64,000 nucleotides of DNA, from assembly GCA_025094145.1 (NCBI GenBank), contig JALLLS010000012.1, positions 248,001 to 312,000 of the forward strand. Direction: 5' to 3'. This document shows, piece after piece, positions 1 through 12,081 of this stretch. Both the position numbers and the translations under genes were made by a program. The notes under the pieces are model-generated. The model had not been told where the DNA came from and did not search any database. It saw nothing but the letters and a program-made list of their open reading frames with translations. The first letter of the stretch is position 1, and each line of letters begins with the position of its first letter. The stretch is from Spinellus fusiger. Lineage: Eukaryota > Mucoromycota > Mucoromycetes > Mucorales > Phycomycetaceae.

Positions 1-489
1 ATACTAAGCACTTTAATATTTTAATAGTACTAATACTAACAATACTAACAATAATGAGCATATTACCTTATACTACTTGTTTATAAAGCACTTTATAGAT
101 AAACAATCAATGTGTATTTGTGTATTTACTTTTTATGCTACGTCTTTCTTGAGAAACAGTCCTGGACCCATCTTTCTTTCTTTTTTAATCAGTGAAGAAT
201 ATGGAAAATAATTCCCAGTTATCCTATCTTTATACTATAGTTCAGGGGCATAAATAAAGAATCAATAATGTTTGACACAGAATCAATACTTCTATAGCTT
301 ATTCTTTTTCGTTGTCGGATGAATGATTTCTCTTTACCGGTCATAATAGACTCCGAAAAGCATGATGATAAACGCAAGAGTCCTTAAAATATTTAAAATG
401 TGTTAAATAGATCTTCTCAAGAAAGCATTTCTGTGGCTATTTTACACTTCTTCTACCTTTATCAGATTTCTCACCATCAATTCATTCAA
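1..489 (+). promoter_or_regulatory. carB upstream region (5' flank)
   Basis: AT-rich non-coding flank upstream of the phytoene dehydrogenase gene. No open frame on either strand continues to the left edge. In Mucorales carB is usually divergent from the bifunctional carRP/carRA gene across a shared light-responsive promoter (family knowledge), so this stretch may be the carB half of that promoter. The partner gene is not visible here, and I did not identify a specific light-response motif. Confidence 0.4.
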
Positions 490-2323
490 ATGGAAGGTCA
501 AAAACATATTATTGTCATTGGTGCAGGTGCAGGAGGCACCGCAACTGCTGCACGTCTTGCTCGAGAAGGCTTCAAAGTGACAGTAGTAGAGAAGAACAGC
601 TTTGGTGGTGGAAGGTGTTCTCTTATTTACCGTGATGGCCACCGATTTGATCAAGGGCCTTCTCTCTATCTCATGCCTAAACTATTCCAAGAAACATTTG
701 AGGCCTTGGACGAGAACATTGAGGATCATGTTGAGCTTTTACGTTGCCACAATAACTACAAGGTCCACTTTGACGATGGCGACAAGATTCATTTATCCTC
801 TGATCTTTCTCGTATGAAGACTGAAATGGAGCGTGTTGAGGGTCCTGATGGGTTTTTTCGATTCCTTGAGTTTATGAAGGAAGCTCACATCCATTATGAA
901 AAAGGTGTTGATTTGGCAATTAAAAAGAACTTTGAGGACATTTGGAAGCTTATCAAAATCAGATATATCCCTGAAATATTCCGCCTTCATCTTCTTAGCA
1001 TGGTATATACAAGAGCCTCTGCCTACTTTAAAACCAAAAAGATGAGAATGGCTTTTACATTTCAAAGCATGTACATGGGGTAAGCTGAAATTTCTCTCTT
1101 TATTATAGAAAGAAAATGCATTGGACTGTATTTATTAACTTTCTTCGTGTATTATTAGCATGTCTCCCTATGATTCTCCTGCTGTCTATAATCTGCTTCA
1201 ATACACTGAATTTGCTGAAGGCATTTGGTATCCTAAAGGTGGTTTCAATGTTGTTATACAGAGACTACAGAGTATTGCTGAGGAGAAATTTGGTGCCAGG
1301 TTTATATTTGATGCGTCTGTAGACAAGATTAATACACATGATGAAACTAAGCAAGTGACAGGCATCACTCTTCAAAGTGGAGAAGTCATTGAAGCTGATG
1401 CTGTAGTTTGTAATGCCGATCTCGTTTATGCTTATCATAACTTTCTTCCTCCCTGCAAATGGACAACAAATATATTGGCCGAAAAGAAGTTGACATCGTC
1501 TTCTATTTCTTTCTACTGGTCATTCAAGAAAATCATACCCGAGCTTGATGTTCACAATATCTTCTTGGCAGAGGCATATCGTGAGAGCTTTGATGAGATA
1601 TTCCACGACCTCACCATGCCTTCAGAACTGTCTTTCTATGTGAATGTACCTTCCCGCATTGATTCTACTGCTGCACCACCAGGAAAAGACAGTATCATTG
1701 TGCTAGTGCCTATTGGACACATGAAAAAAGGTGATGGTGTGGATAAGGATTACACTGCCATAGTTAAAAAAGCACGTAAAATGGTAATTGAGGTGCTGGA
1801 GCGTCGTCTTGGTCTCAAGAACTTGGTGGATGAGATTGAACATGAAGAGGTCAATGATCCCAGTGTCTGGCAGAAAAAGTTTAATCTCTGGCGTGGATCC
1901 ATTCTCGGTCTCTCTCATGACATTTTCCAAGTACTTTGGTTTCGTCCCTCTACAAAAGATTCTACTGGGCGCTATGACAATCTCTTTTTTGTTGGTGCCT
2001 CTACTCACCCTGGTACAGGTGTACCCATTGTTTTGGCAGGAAGCAAACTAACTTCCAAACAAGTGTGCGACCACTTTGGTGTCAAAGTTCGTCCTAGTAC
2101 AACGGCAGTGACGCAGCGCATATATCTTCCAGAAGAAAACTATCCCATACTTTGGGATTTTATCAAATTCTCGGGTTTTATTCTCTTTCTGGCTTTGTTT
2201 GGGTTTTTCTTTACTTCTTATTATCTGGAAGAATCCCAGACGGCTGCCTCTTACATTAATGCCTTTTTACCTGATAGATTCCGTGTCCCCTTCAATAATG
2301 TATCCGAGACTATTCTGAGCTAG
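490..2323 (+). CDS. carB: Phytoene dehydrogenase (carotene desaturase)
   Basis: The enzyme desaturates phytoene stepwise towards lycopene in the beta-carotene pathway, normally at membranes and with FAD. Two exons, 490-1079 and 1159-2323, give 584 aa, the usual size for Mucorales CarB. The intron 1080-1158 splits a Gly codon and joins ..YMG to MSPYDSP. The ATG at 490 lies just before the FAD/NAD-binding strand VIGAGAGGTATAARLA (residues about 8-23). The carotenoid-desaturase signature FFVGASTHPGTGVPIVLAG lies near residue 500. A hydrophobic C-terminal segment (IKFSGFILFLALFGFFF, about residues 545-561) looks like a membrane anchor, as in relatives. No frameshift or missing motif was seen. Carotenogenic genes of this group are usually light-induced; nothing in the sequence alone proves this here. 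Confidence 0.97.
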
Positions 2324-5300
2324 TCAGAGAGTTTATGTTAGTTTATTCTATCCTATTACAGTACTGTTTTAATATTCGTACTCACTGATATGCTATTCAT
2401 TGTTGAAAATACTCTATTATATATTTTGTTTAAGCAATTTTTTTTAAAAAAAAAATCATTGTGTTCACTATTGAGATACACTTAAATTATATAGATCTGA
2501 ATCTAAAAATCATAAGCAACAAAAGTCTTAACAGTTAGTTAATGCAATAGGCACCAAGTTAGTCACAAGCACATTTGACATCCACGTCAAAAGATAGATG
2601 AAAACATACCCCATTACAATACAACAGAATCCTGTAGACACCTCATCTTGGAATACATAGTCTTGGCCTGTTTTCTGCTTGTAATCTATCCAGATTCACT
2701 TTTATTGAATATCTTATGATGGTTATCCTACACTAAGTCCAACACTTTATAGTTCACACATTAAGTAGTCCTTTTTTTCTTCATCTTTTGGAAATTGAAA
2801 TTTTAGATTAAAAAATAACCTCTAAGCAAACTTTTCATCAATAGTCCACAGAAACCCCCATGTATGTATATGTTTATAGATACTAGATATTAAAAGCCAT
2901 GTTACATCCAAACTGTATTCTAATTTTATAAGAGAATCAAGAATAAAGTTTTGTGGATAAAATGAAAAGAAATGCATATGTTTACAGTAGCTGTCGAACC
3001 TAATCTGCATTGAATTGGAGACTTAATTTCAAAGACAAAGAAAGATGTCTTTATTTTGATATTATCAAAAGACAAACTTCATTCATGGCCTAAGTCCTAT
3101 CCAATAGGGTGATTGAATGTGCCTCTTGACTGAACAAAAATAAATATCTAAGCTAGCCAGTATTTCTATATTTGAATGTTTTCAAAATAGCACCTTGGTA
3201 CAAAAGAAAACATACTTTTTGTAGCACGAATAAGTAAAGAGCAGATAACAACTGGATAGAGGATGATAAGGAATACCTAGAATTCAGATTTTATTATGAG
3301 ATTATGTTTTTCATTATGAATCCTGTTATTAATGTTCTGTCAATTACTTGAGAACAAAAGATACGGGATAAATATGACGATAGTTTGTTACTGAAAACCC
3401 CATGAATAGTAGCAGAATACTTCAAAAGCTGATTCAAATGTACTTTATGTCATAATCATTCTTCTTCTCACACAGTTTAGTCCTATGCTACTCTTGATGA
3501 TTCATTATTTCTAACATTCATTAGAATAAGGTTTTCATGTTGCTGTTTTTATTATTAGTATTTTCATTATTATAAACGTGGTATAGTATTTGTAAAATTA
3601 CCTACTGTTTCATAGTGACTACAGAGCTTTAACCTAAAATTAGACGATTTTTAAAGATGAATGAGAGGAGATTGTGGCGGGAAATTGACCCAAGAATTAT
3701 GATCACAAATGTGGTAACTTTGGTATATTTGAAGATTGAATAACCGTATTTGATGTACAGGTTAAATTACTTAAGCTTTAAGATTACACTGATATAATAG
3801 GGTTTTAAAAACAAAATATGATTAGAGAATGATACGAGGTTAATGTTTATTTTTTAAACAGACATTTCATTATGGGACAGTGTAATTCAATACAGCCTAA
3901 AATATATTATTGAAGAAAATATACACTTCACTATACATTCCAAGTTTTATTATTATTATTATTATTTTGCTTTACATTCAGTCAACTAAAAAAGAAATAT
4001 TATTGAAAGGTTTTAAAAATACTAATATGTTTTATTATTAAACCTTCTGATCTGGTTATTAGTATTAGTATAGTATAGAATAAAATTACAATCAATGATA
4101 TGTGTTAAGATATAACTGAGATAGAGCCTTGGTGATATTTAAAGGCAGTATAGAATGAATATAACGTCTTGATATGATAAATTAGTTTCTTGTTACTTTG
4201 CATCTATCAAACAAATCTTTTAACCAAAGTAGTCTAAAGATTAAGTGAATAAAAAGTCAAGTTTCATACCATTCACCATTTATTATTCACTATTACTAAT
4301 GCTATAGATGTAAGGGGTCCACCTTTTTTTTTAAAAAAAATCATAAACAAAGGGATTTGTCATCTGCCCATTCCAGATTTGACGATTAAATTCTTTATGC
4401 ACATTTATAAACATAAACCCTTATCTACAATGGCCTCATATATTATGTTAGCATTTAGATAATCAAATCATACACACTCTAGCTATATATTCTTCTGTTT
4501 TACTAGTGTTGATACTATCGAATATTCTTATAGTAAATCCATCTTTTATTTATTTAAATAAACGATCTACAGCCTTTCAATTCAATAATGTTACTTTAGC
4601 AAGATACTTTATAGACTCTATAAATTTATATTACCATGGAAATATCTGACCTAAGCATATTTCAAATGCTATACGCACGAACCCAAGTGATCATTTTTGT
4701 CGAGGATCAGATAATAAGTATCATTGCCCTTTACACTAGCAGATATTTAAACTGTGTTTCTTTTTAATTATGTATTCTGTTCTCGAGAGAGCATATTCTG
4801 ATCAACAAGTGCTTTTATCAACTAATTTTCTTTTGTTGTATAATAAAGTACCATTGTAAATAGAGGAGCCAACAAAGTCGTAAGATCAATTTATCTGAAT
4901 CAAGACACTGTCTTAATATCCATAACACTAAATGCCATAGATCAGCAGCCAAGACATTGCCAAAGCTATTTAGTTTATTGAATAACTCACACTCTTTGGC
5001 TGTAGAAGGCATCTATGAATTAAACAGTAATTGTCTTCAATTTCTACTATATATTTATAACAATTAACAGACTCTATATTCCATTAGAGAGTGTCTTTAA
5101 ACTATGTATTTTATTATGCTATGTCTACTCCATATTTCAAATGTTGTACAAATAGGAGTACAATTATCTTTATGTGTTTTGATAAAACCTGAATTAGACA
5201 CTTTCTTTTTCTCACTCTACCTATTAAATGCATTTTGGCTGAGCAAAAAAAAATCATGTGAAGGCCCAAGACAGTGAATGCATCCTCCAAGATCATACAA

Positions 5301-5389
5301 ATCTGGAAGGTAAGTCAACCAACAAATCAAATATCATTTGTCATTCTTTTCTACCCTTTTCCTGCTACAAAACGCCTTTTGACCAAGCC
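2324..5389. other. AT-rich intergenic region
   Basis: About 3 kb without a supportable gene. All open frames are short and lack fungal-like composition. Short homopolymers and an (ATT)n run near 3950-3966 are the only visible structures. The first part holds the carB 3' flank, with poly-T/poly-A tracts near 2435-2455. Confidence 0.6.
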
Positions 5390-5611
5390 ATGGGTGAATC
5401 AGTGCATGAAAAATGTACTTCAGGCGGTGTTGTTGTGAATATCTATCCACTGCCTGAGAAACCAAAGGCACCTGAGAAACCAAAGGCACCCGAGAAACCA
5501 AAGGCACCTACAAAACCTGGACTTGTTCAAGCAGACCCTACTTGGGACTGTCCACGACAAATGGCACCAAAAGGAACCCCTGTCAACACCAATCAATGCA
5601 TTATCTCCTAG
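5390..5611 (+). CDS. Small repeat-containing protein with a C-terminal CaaX box
   Basis: A 73-aa open frame from the ATG at 5390; the frame upstream has only non-ATG starts. After a short head come three tandem PEKPKA units plus a degenerate PTKPG (DNA 5453-5506, 18-nt repeat), then a Trp/Cys/Pro segment. It ends in Q-C-I-I-S and a stop, a good CaaX motif; Ser in the last position favours farnesylation. An in-phase intron-like stretch lies just upstream (donor GTAAGT at 5310, acceptor about 5387) and could be a 5'-leader intron. I do not recognise a family. Possible roles are a prenylated membrane-tethered peptide or a lipopeptide precursor; both are inference. The frame could be fortuitous, but the repeat periodicity in frame and the clean CaaX end argue for a real gene. 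Confidence 0.5.
   Translation: MGESVHEKCTSGGVVVNIYPLPEKPKAPEKPKAPEKPKAPTKPGLVQADPTWDCPRQMAPKGTPVNTNQCIIS
5453..5506 (+). repeat. 18-nt coding tandem repeat (3 copies)
   Basis: Three near-identical 18-nt units, one of which differs by a single base. Each encodes P-E-K-P-K-A inside the small CaaX protein. The period is a multiple of three, so copy changes would keep the frame. Confidence 0.85.
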
Positions 5612-5739
5612 TTACAACAAGACACTACCTTCATAACTCTTTATAACCCTCTCATTTTCCAATGTGTATTTCTATCAAAACACTCTATTTCACCATTTAC
5701 TTTTAAACATGTATATCAACTCAATGCCTGAATTATTCT

Positions 5740-5786
5740 CATTTTTGTTTGTTTGTTTGTTTGTTTAAATGAATGAATGAATGAAT
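5740..5786. repeat. (GTTT)n followed by (AATG)n microsatellite
   Basis: Two adjacent tetranucleotide runs lie in the short gap between the CaaX mini-gene and the 3' end of the ALDH7 gene. Probably neutral 3'-UTR sequence. Confidence 0.7.
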
Positions 5787-5806
5787 ATAATAAATCTAGT
5801 TATATC

Positions 5807-7721
5807 CTAGCCAAAGTTAATGCCTTGAGCCAAAGGAAGTGCACCAGAGTAGTTGATTGTGCTATAATAGAAGAGTAGCTCATGAGTATGGGATTCAAGG
5901 CAGAATTCAAATGGACTTACCAAGTGCCACGTCGACAGTATTGCTTCCAGCTGTCACTACCACTCTCACGTCCACCCCCTGTCTCTTTCTCACCACCAAA
6001 TGCACCACCAATTTCTGCACCATTGGTAGGAATATTCACATTAATGATACCACAGTCAGATCCCTTGGGTCCAATCCATTTGAACATGGTAGCAGGGTTA
6101 GTGGTGAAGATAGAGCTAGAGAGACCCTGTGCCACACTGTTGTTGATAGCAATTGCCTCGTCCAATGTCTTGTAAAGTTAGACCAAGTCTAATACCACTC
6201 TCTACAGACATTCTGCTTACCTTGAAGGTCATGGTATGTAAAACAGGAACAAACACCTCATCCTTCACAACATCCATTGTAGGTGATACTTTGGTCATGG
6301 TAGGAGCCACGAAATTGCCACCTTTGAAAGGTGCCTTTTTCAGGACTTCACCTCCACAAAGGATTTTGCCTCCCTGCTTTTTCACATCGACAAGTAGTTT
6401 CTCATACGCTTTGACAGCTTCTTTTGTATGGAGAGGTCCACATAGAACACCCTCATCAAGAGGATCTCCGACCTTTACTTGCTTGTACGCCTTGGTAAGA
6501 CGCTCCATTAATGCGTCATAGATAGACTCTTGCACAATCAGTCGGCGTGTTGTAGTGCATCTCTGTCCAGCAGTACCGACAGCAGCAAAGAGAACAGCGC
6601 GTGCTGCCAAGTCAAGGTCACAGTCTTCCATGACAATGATAGCATTGTTACCGCCCAACTCGAGAATAGATTTACCAAAGCGACCCTGGACGACTTTTCC
6701 GACTTCTCTACCAATCTTTGTTGATCCCGTAAAGGACATCAGATGGGTGCGTTTGTCTTGTGTCAGTGCCACTCCCACATCCACATCACCAGTGACAAGA
6801 GAGCAGAGGGCAGGAGGGAGGTTGTTATCGCGCAGTGTTTTTTCCAACAGACGCGTCACAGCCAGGGCACAGAGAGGAGTTGTGGGCGAAGGTTTCCAAA
6901 GCACACCATTGCCAGTGACAAGAGCCAAGGCACTGTTCCATCCATAGACAGCCACTGTTCGACATCACACCATAAGCCATAGATCTGCATGTCTATACCC
7001 ACTGTCTACAACTTACCAGGGAAGTTAAAGGCACTAATGACACCCACTGTACCAAGGGGATTCCATGTCTCCAGCATTACATGGCCTGGTCTCTCAGAGG
7101 GGATGATGGCACCCTGCATCATACGCGACAGACCAAGAGCATACTCAAGAATATCAATGTACTCTTGTACCTCACCCACACCCTCAGGCAGAATCTTGCC
7201 CATTTCAAGGGCTACTAGTTTCCCAAGAGGCTGTAGGTTCTTGACAAGAGCGTCTCTCATGGCCAGCAGAACATGGCCACGCTTAGGAATAGGCATCTTA
7301 TTCAAATGGAGTGAATACTTCTGGTACATGCCAATGCCAGGCTACTCTTACACTACCTCAACCCAGATCTTCTGTGCTTCTGCTACACGATCCAGAGCCC
7401 TGTCGAGATCTGCGGGTGTACCCTATGGCACAGAGAATAAGGATCCATGGGCCTAGTTCTGGATATACTTACAGTAACAACTTCTGCAATGATCTGGTTA
7501 TTGACAGGATTGAAAGAAGGAACAATGGGTCCAGATCCAGTCCATTCACCATCAAAGACACCCTTATTGTTGGTCTTTTCAATACCAAGACTCTCAAAAA
7601 TATCCCGGTGCTTGTCAAAAGTAGACAGGGAACGGGCGGCTGTTTTGCCCAATGTCCCTACTGAGTGTGGTTTGGATGCAAGAAGCACTCTTGTTGTTTG
7701 TTTATAGATGGCAGAAAACAT
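5807..7721 (-). CDS. Aldehyde dehydrogenase family 7 (antiquitin, alpha-aminoadipic semialdehyde dehydrogenase)
   Basis: Six exons (7721-7473, 7422-7357, 7296-7017, 6954-6221, 6168-5921, 5861-5807) give 543 aa. The family oxidises alpha-aminoadipic semialdehyde and other aldehydes with NAD+ and belongs to lysine degradation and osmotic/aldehyde stress defence. Seen here: [34 protein letters not shown], the active-site Glu region LELGGNNAI, the catalytic Cys in [12 protein letters not shown], and the ALDH7-specific [16 protein letters not shown]...[12 protein letters not shown] and C-terminal end [13 protein letters not shown]. The N-terminus (about 45 residues, Arg/Ser/Lys-rich, no early acids) looks like a mitochondrial presequence. 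The ATG at 7721 was chosen because the frame further upstream has only a TTG. Introns are 50-79 nt with canonical ends. Confidence 0.95.
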
Positions 7722-10700
7722 GTGAGCAAGCAGAAGTCTCAATAAGCAGCACAGTGGATCATCCGTGGCTACTCCATTCTATTCCATTCTTATACGTGCT
7801 TCCTTCTCTCAGTCACAGCGTGGGAAATCTTTCTCCAAAACAAGGAGGCAAAGGAGGTCGGCTGACCTTTCTTTGACTTGTGGAACTGACCTTTTTTTTG
7901 TCTGAAATTCTGACACTTTGAACTCTTTTAGATTCTTATTTAAAAAAGAAGCACTTGTTGAAGAATTCCTGTCCAATAGGAGCACGGTCGGTCCATAGAT
8001 GGTCATTGTATTGCCTTATTTGATACTATTTTATGAGCTGGGAGTGATAAGCTACATGCCTCGTTTTGCAGTGCCATCATGCTTCCTATACACGTTGTTA
8101 GTGGTGGATCTTTTCTGTATGTGGAAGAGATGGAGCACGAGAAGAAAGAGCATTTTTGTTATTCTTTTTATTTTATTTTTTATTCTGACATTTCCTAGAA
8201 TACAGCTCACTGACATTGACAAGACGTGTCTTACAATAGGCCTCTTCTTTATAGATATAAAGAGATGTACTAGAGTATATACTACTGTACATTATTATGT
8301 CTTTTTGTATGACAAAATCGAATAAGATACACTTTATTATCACTTTTTAGATAGTTTACCTGTAGCATGGGTTTCCGTCAGTGAGTCAACCGAGGCTCCA
8401 GTGATCATTGGGGAAGGAGAAGGATAAACAAGAAGGCTTGGACCTTTTCTTAGTTCTAGGTGTATCTTTATGTTCTCTTTTGTTCTATCTACAAAAGCAC
8501 TATGAGAGGGTACCATTTTCCCTTGGAGACATTAGACTATGTCCAAAGTTCAATGTAGAAGCTAGATCACGATTCCCAAAGCCTCAATGTCTTGTCTTTC
8601 ATACAATTTTGGTTTGAACACCTATTTGAAGGGAGGGAAATGAGTTTCTTTTTTGATATAAAATTAAGAAGAAATGACCTGAGAAGACCATGACATTTAA
8701 CTTGGAGTATTTTTGTTCGTTGATAGGGCCTGGGGTTCTTGATATGTTTAACTGTTTCCAAAAGGTGATTACTTGCACTCAGGACATAGGGTCGATGTTT
8801 TGAATTCATTGATAAGATAGAGCTTGAATCCTTCTTTCTTCAACATCCTCCACATGCCTTTTCCTTCTATTGTCATTACTCTGGTAGGATTCGCACCTGG
8901 ATAACTTGCTATAGTCTCCTATGAAAATCAAATACATTTAAGAACCTTAGATTGATTCTATAGGCATATTGTATTTAATTTACTTTATTCGTATCTTGTT
9001 GGCTACATAACATCTTTAGTTCAGAAAAAATAGATAGAAATACAATCAGAAAGAGGAAATGGATAGCCTTTAATAACATTGTATAGTATCAGCTACTATT
9101 CATCCTTTATTGATGTGATAGTGTCATCAATCGCTTCTTATGTCCAAAGATATCTGTTTAGTTAACGTATTATTCATTCTGTTCCTTCTTTTTTTATTCA
9201 ACTTGTATGTTATTCTCTTATTCTAATGATTATTACAGATAGAAGAACTTCAAGGAGATCACCACCAAAAGGCACACATTATAATAAAGGCTGTTGTACA
9301 CTTATACTATCTCTAAAAGATCTATCTGCTGCATTCAAATACACTACAACTTATCATAAATACTTCATTCCAGACCATTTATTTTGTAGCTGTCTTTAAC
9401 GATTTTCCAACTGATAACTTCTCGTTCTTAGTGTATAAGACCTAAGGTAGCAGCATCATGTATACTGCTTAGTATATCTCTTCTTGGTGTGTCTTGGTTA
9501 TGCCCTATATAATTCAGGCAATCATGCTCAATGTTAGCATACATGTCTACTCTATACTGATAAAAGGGCTTCTAAATAAATGGAAGTCATTGGAGTCATT
9601 TCTGTACATTAGTCTGAAGCAGTAGTGTTTTATTGTGCCTATCTTGATATTTTAGTCATTGACTGAAAATGTATTTATACTCCAACCTAACTGTCCTGTA
9701 TAAAGAAGAAGTACATAACTCATAGGATTGCATGACTCATTCATCTCACTCATTCTCTGTACTAAGCTGCCATTCCTTGGTACTATCACAATTTCATTAC
9801 TTTCTGTATGGTATCTGTCATTATTTGGACAGTTAAGATGACTTTTGTGCAAATGAACATATCCACAACAGTTTGTACATCGAATAATTTGATTTAATGT
9901 CTTTTTCTACTATCTGGCATAGTCCCTAGTATGACAGCTAGCACCCTTGCCCAACAAAGCCGTTTCTCCTTGTGTTCTTCAGTTGCGGCTGGCTTATGGT
10001 CTACAGAAAAGGATCCAAACTCTAACTGATTGCAATAACTGATAATGGTGTTAAAATACTATTTTGAACTATAGGCTTTATTACAATCACACTCACAATC
10101 ACAGCCAACTCTAATCCAGCCATAAACTGGCAATAAATACCCTATCATCTTCCACTTTCTATCTTGTCCTATTCTCCACAAATGTAATATTCTGAATATC
10201 CATCTGATATACTGTGTTGGCCTAACACTATTGAGAAAGAACAGAACTTCATACAACAAAAATAATTCTCTCTTTTCCCTTTTATCACCATGCTTCCCAA
10301 CAAATATTAAACAAATTCAATGAGGGTGACTGGGCATCATCCATCAGCCAGTCAACTGGCCGGATATAAATATAGTATGTATACTATTTAACATTGCCCA
10401 CTCTATCCATGCTGTGTATGTCTTCTTCAAAAACACCAAAGATAAAAATGTACTGATTAAAGTGAACACCCATAGTGCTCAGCATTTAATTAAGAGTATC
10501 TGACCAATACCAATGTTCTTTTACAAGTCTCCTATTTTTATGATCTATGCTTCTAATACTTTTAACTGTATTCCCACTCTGATCTTACTATTGAAAGTGT
10601 ATTTTAAACCACAGACATGCTACTCACTTATCTGAGGCCCTTCTAACCATCAATAAAAAAAACCATTCTAAAGTAGAATCAAATACAAAATAAACACTGC

Positions 10701-10892
10701 ACAGGGAGGAGGTTGAAATAAATTCACCAGAACATAAGATGTATTAGCAGACCCTTCCTCCGAACGAAACCTTCACCGCGTGAACACACATTCATGCGTT
10801 TCTCCAACACAATCTCCGACATTAGGCCTACCTTTTCTTTCTCATTCTTGGTCTCTTGTTCTTATTGATTCCTTCTCAACCCCTTTTCCAAG
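7722..10892. other. AT-rich intergenic region
   Basis: About 3.2 kb between the ALDH7 start and the CBS gene. It holds only short open frames (for example a hydrophobic 108-codon frame at 7999-8325) with no recognisable motif. I see no gene that I can defend. Confidence 0.55.
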
Positions 10893-11962
10893 ATGAGTAC
10901 TCAAATCACGCTTATCACGCCCAATGATCTTAGTCTGTACCATGCCAAGAGACATCTGATTGCTGTTGGGCCTACAGTCTCTGTCCAAACTGCACTGGAT
11001 CTTATGTACAAGAACAAAATTACCTCTCTTCCTCTCTTCTCCCACAATGACTCTACCATTGTCAGTATTGTAAATCTGTTTGATATTATGCTCTATCTTG
11101 TGGGATTGACGGTAATGACAGTACACAAAGAAGAATTCAAGCTTGAAGAACCCATCGAAAATGTCCTTGGCCTTGACTTTGACCGTGAGAGTTATCGGGT
11201 GCACCAATGTGACTGTCGAGATGATCTGTTAGAAGTAAGGGATCTATGAATTATACCGTCTGATAATCTCTCTTGATAGACCCTGAGGCTGTTTGCTTCA
11301 GGCATTCATAGAGCCCTTGTTATTGACTTTAGAGACAAGGATTATTCTCCATGGCTATTCTCTCAAACTGATGTTATTCGCCACATTCACAGTCACTTTG
11401 GCTGTATTGCTGATCTAGTTTCTGTGGATGCTACAGTAGAGGCCCTTGGATTCTTAGAGAATAAGCCAATGGTGACAGTCCCTGTTACTGCATCAGCCCT
11501 AAGTGTTTACCGTCTGATGGCTAAAGAGAACTTGGGAGGACTGCCTATTGTAGACAGGTAAAGCACTATAAAAACAGTCCTGCATTGGCCCACTACTAAT
11601 ACAATAGATACCCAACCCTAAACAGTGATAATAGACTCCAGGGTGATCTCTGCTTAGAGGATCTTCCGGGGGCTAATCTGGAGAGAATAGAACAGTTGGT
11701 GCTGCCTTGTGGAGACTATGTCAAAGTAAGCAGTAGACTTGAGGTTCTCCTGCTGATGTAGATGCTCTTATAGATGATGGCAGGCCACCAGTTTATTACA
11801 CCCACCTGCACACCCACAACTTCCCTTAAGGATGTGATTGACATTATGGCCACACAGGATACTCATAGAGTCTGGATTGTTAGCTCAGAGAATCTCCTTA
11901 CGCTTGTGGGTGTAATCACCATGTCAGACATTATCCGTCTCATATGCAGTAAGCATATCTAA
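10893..11962 (+). CDS. Protein with four CBS domains (AMPK-gamma-like layout)
   Basis: Four exons (10893-11234, 11280-11557, 11626-11725, 11774-11962) give 302 aa consisting of little but CBS motifs. Their beta-alpha ends are recognisable at about residues 47-70 (ITSLPLF...VNLFDIMLYL), 122-150 (IHRALVIDF...QTDVIRHIHS), 198-222 (LGGLPIVD...) and 269-297 (THRVWIVSS...VGVITMSDIIRLI). Four CBS repeats form two Bateman modules that typically bind adenine nucleotides, as in the Snf4/AMPK gamma subunit. The length fits, but I could not confirm the AMPK-gamma sequence signatures, so a regulatory adenosine-sensing role is inference. The 45-nt first intron is among the shortest here. Exon 4 starts with tandem Met codons directly after the acceptor, which is plausible but the weakest junction. 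The gene is convergent with ATP12, 119 bp apart. Confidence 0.85.
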
Positions 11963-12081
11963 ACTAGTGATTCTGTATACAAGGCACAGACACTCTCCAC
12001 ATAGGACATGAGGAAGTTCATCCATACAATAGGAAAAAAAAACAATAAAAAAACAGTAAAGAAAAACAACAACCATTATCT

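Noticed and set aside
1..489. carRP start in the left flank
   Set aside because: No minus-strand open frame of the right type reaches this interval.
7999..8325. 108-codon hydrophobic plus-strand frame starting with ATG
   Set aside because: Leu/Ile/Phe-rich from AT-rich DNA, no family motif, and no intron or codon signal that sets it apart from chance.
8880..8930. tRNA-like B-box (GGTGCGAATCC on the minus strand)
   Set aside because: No T-stem or acceptor stem pairs around it, so it is not a tRNA.
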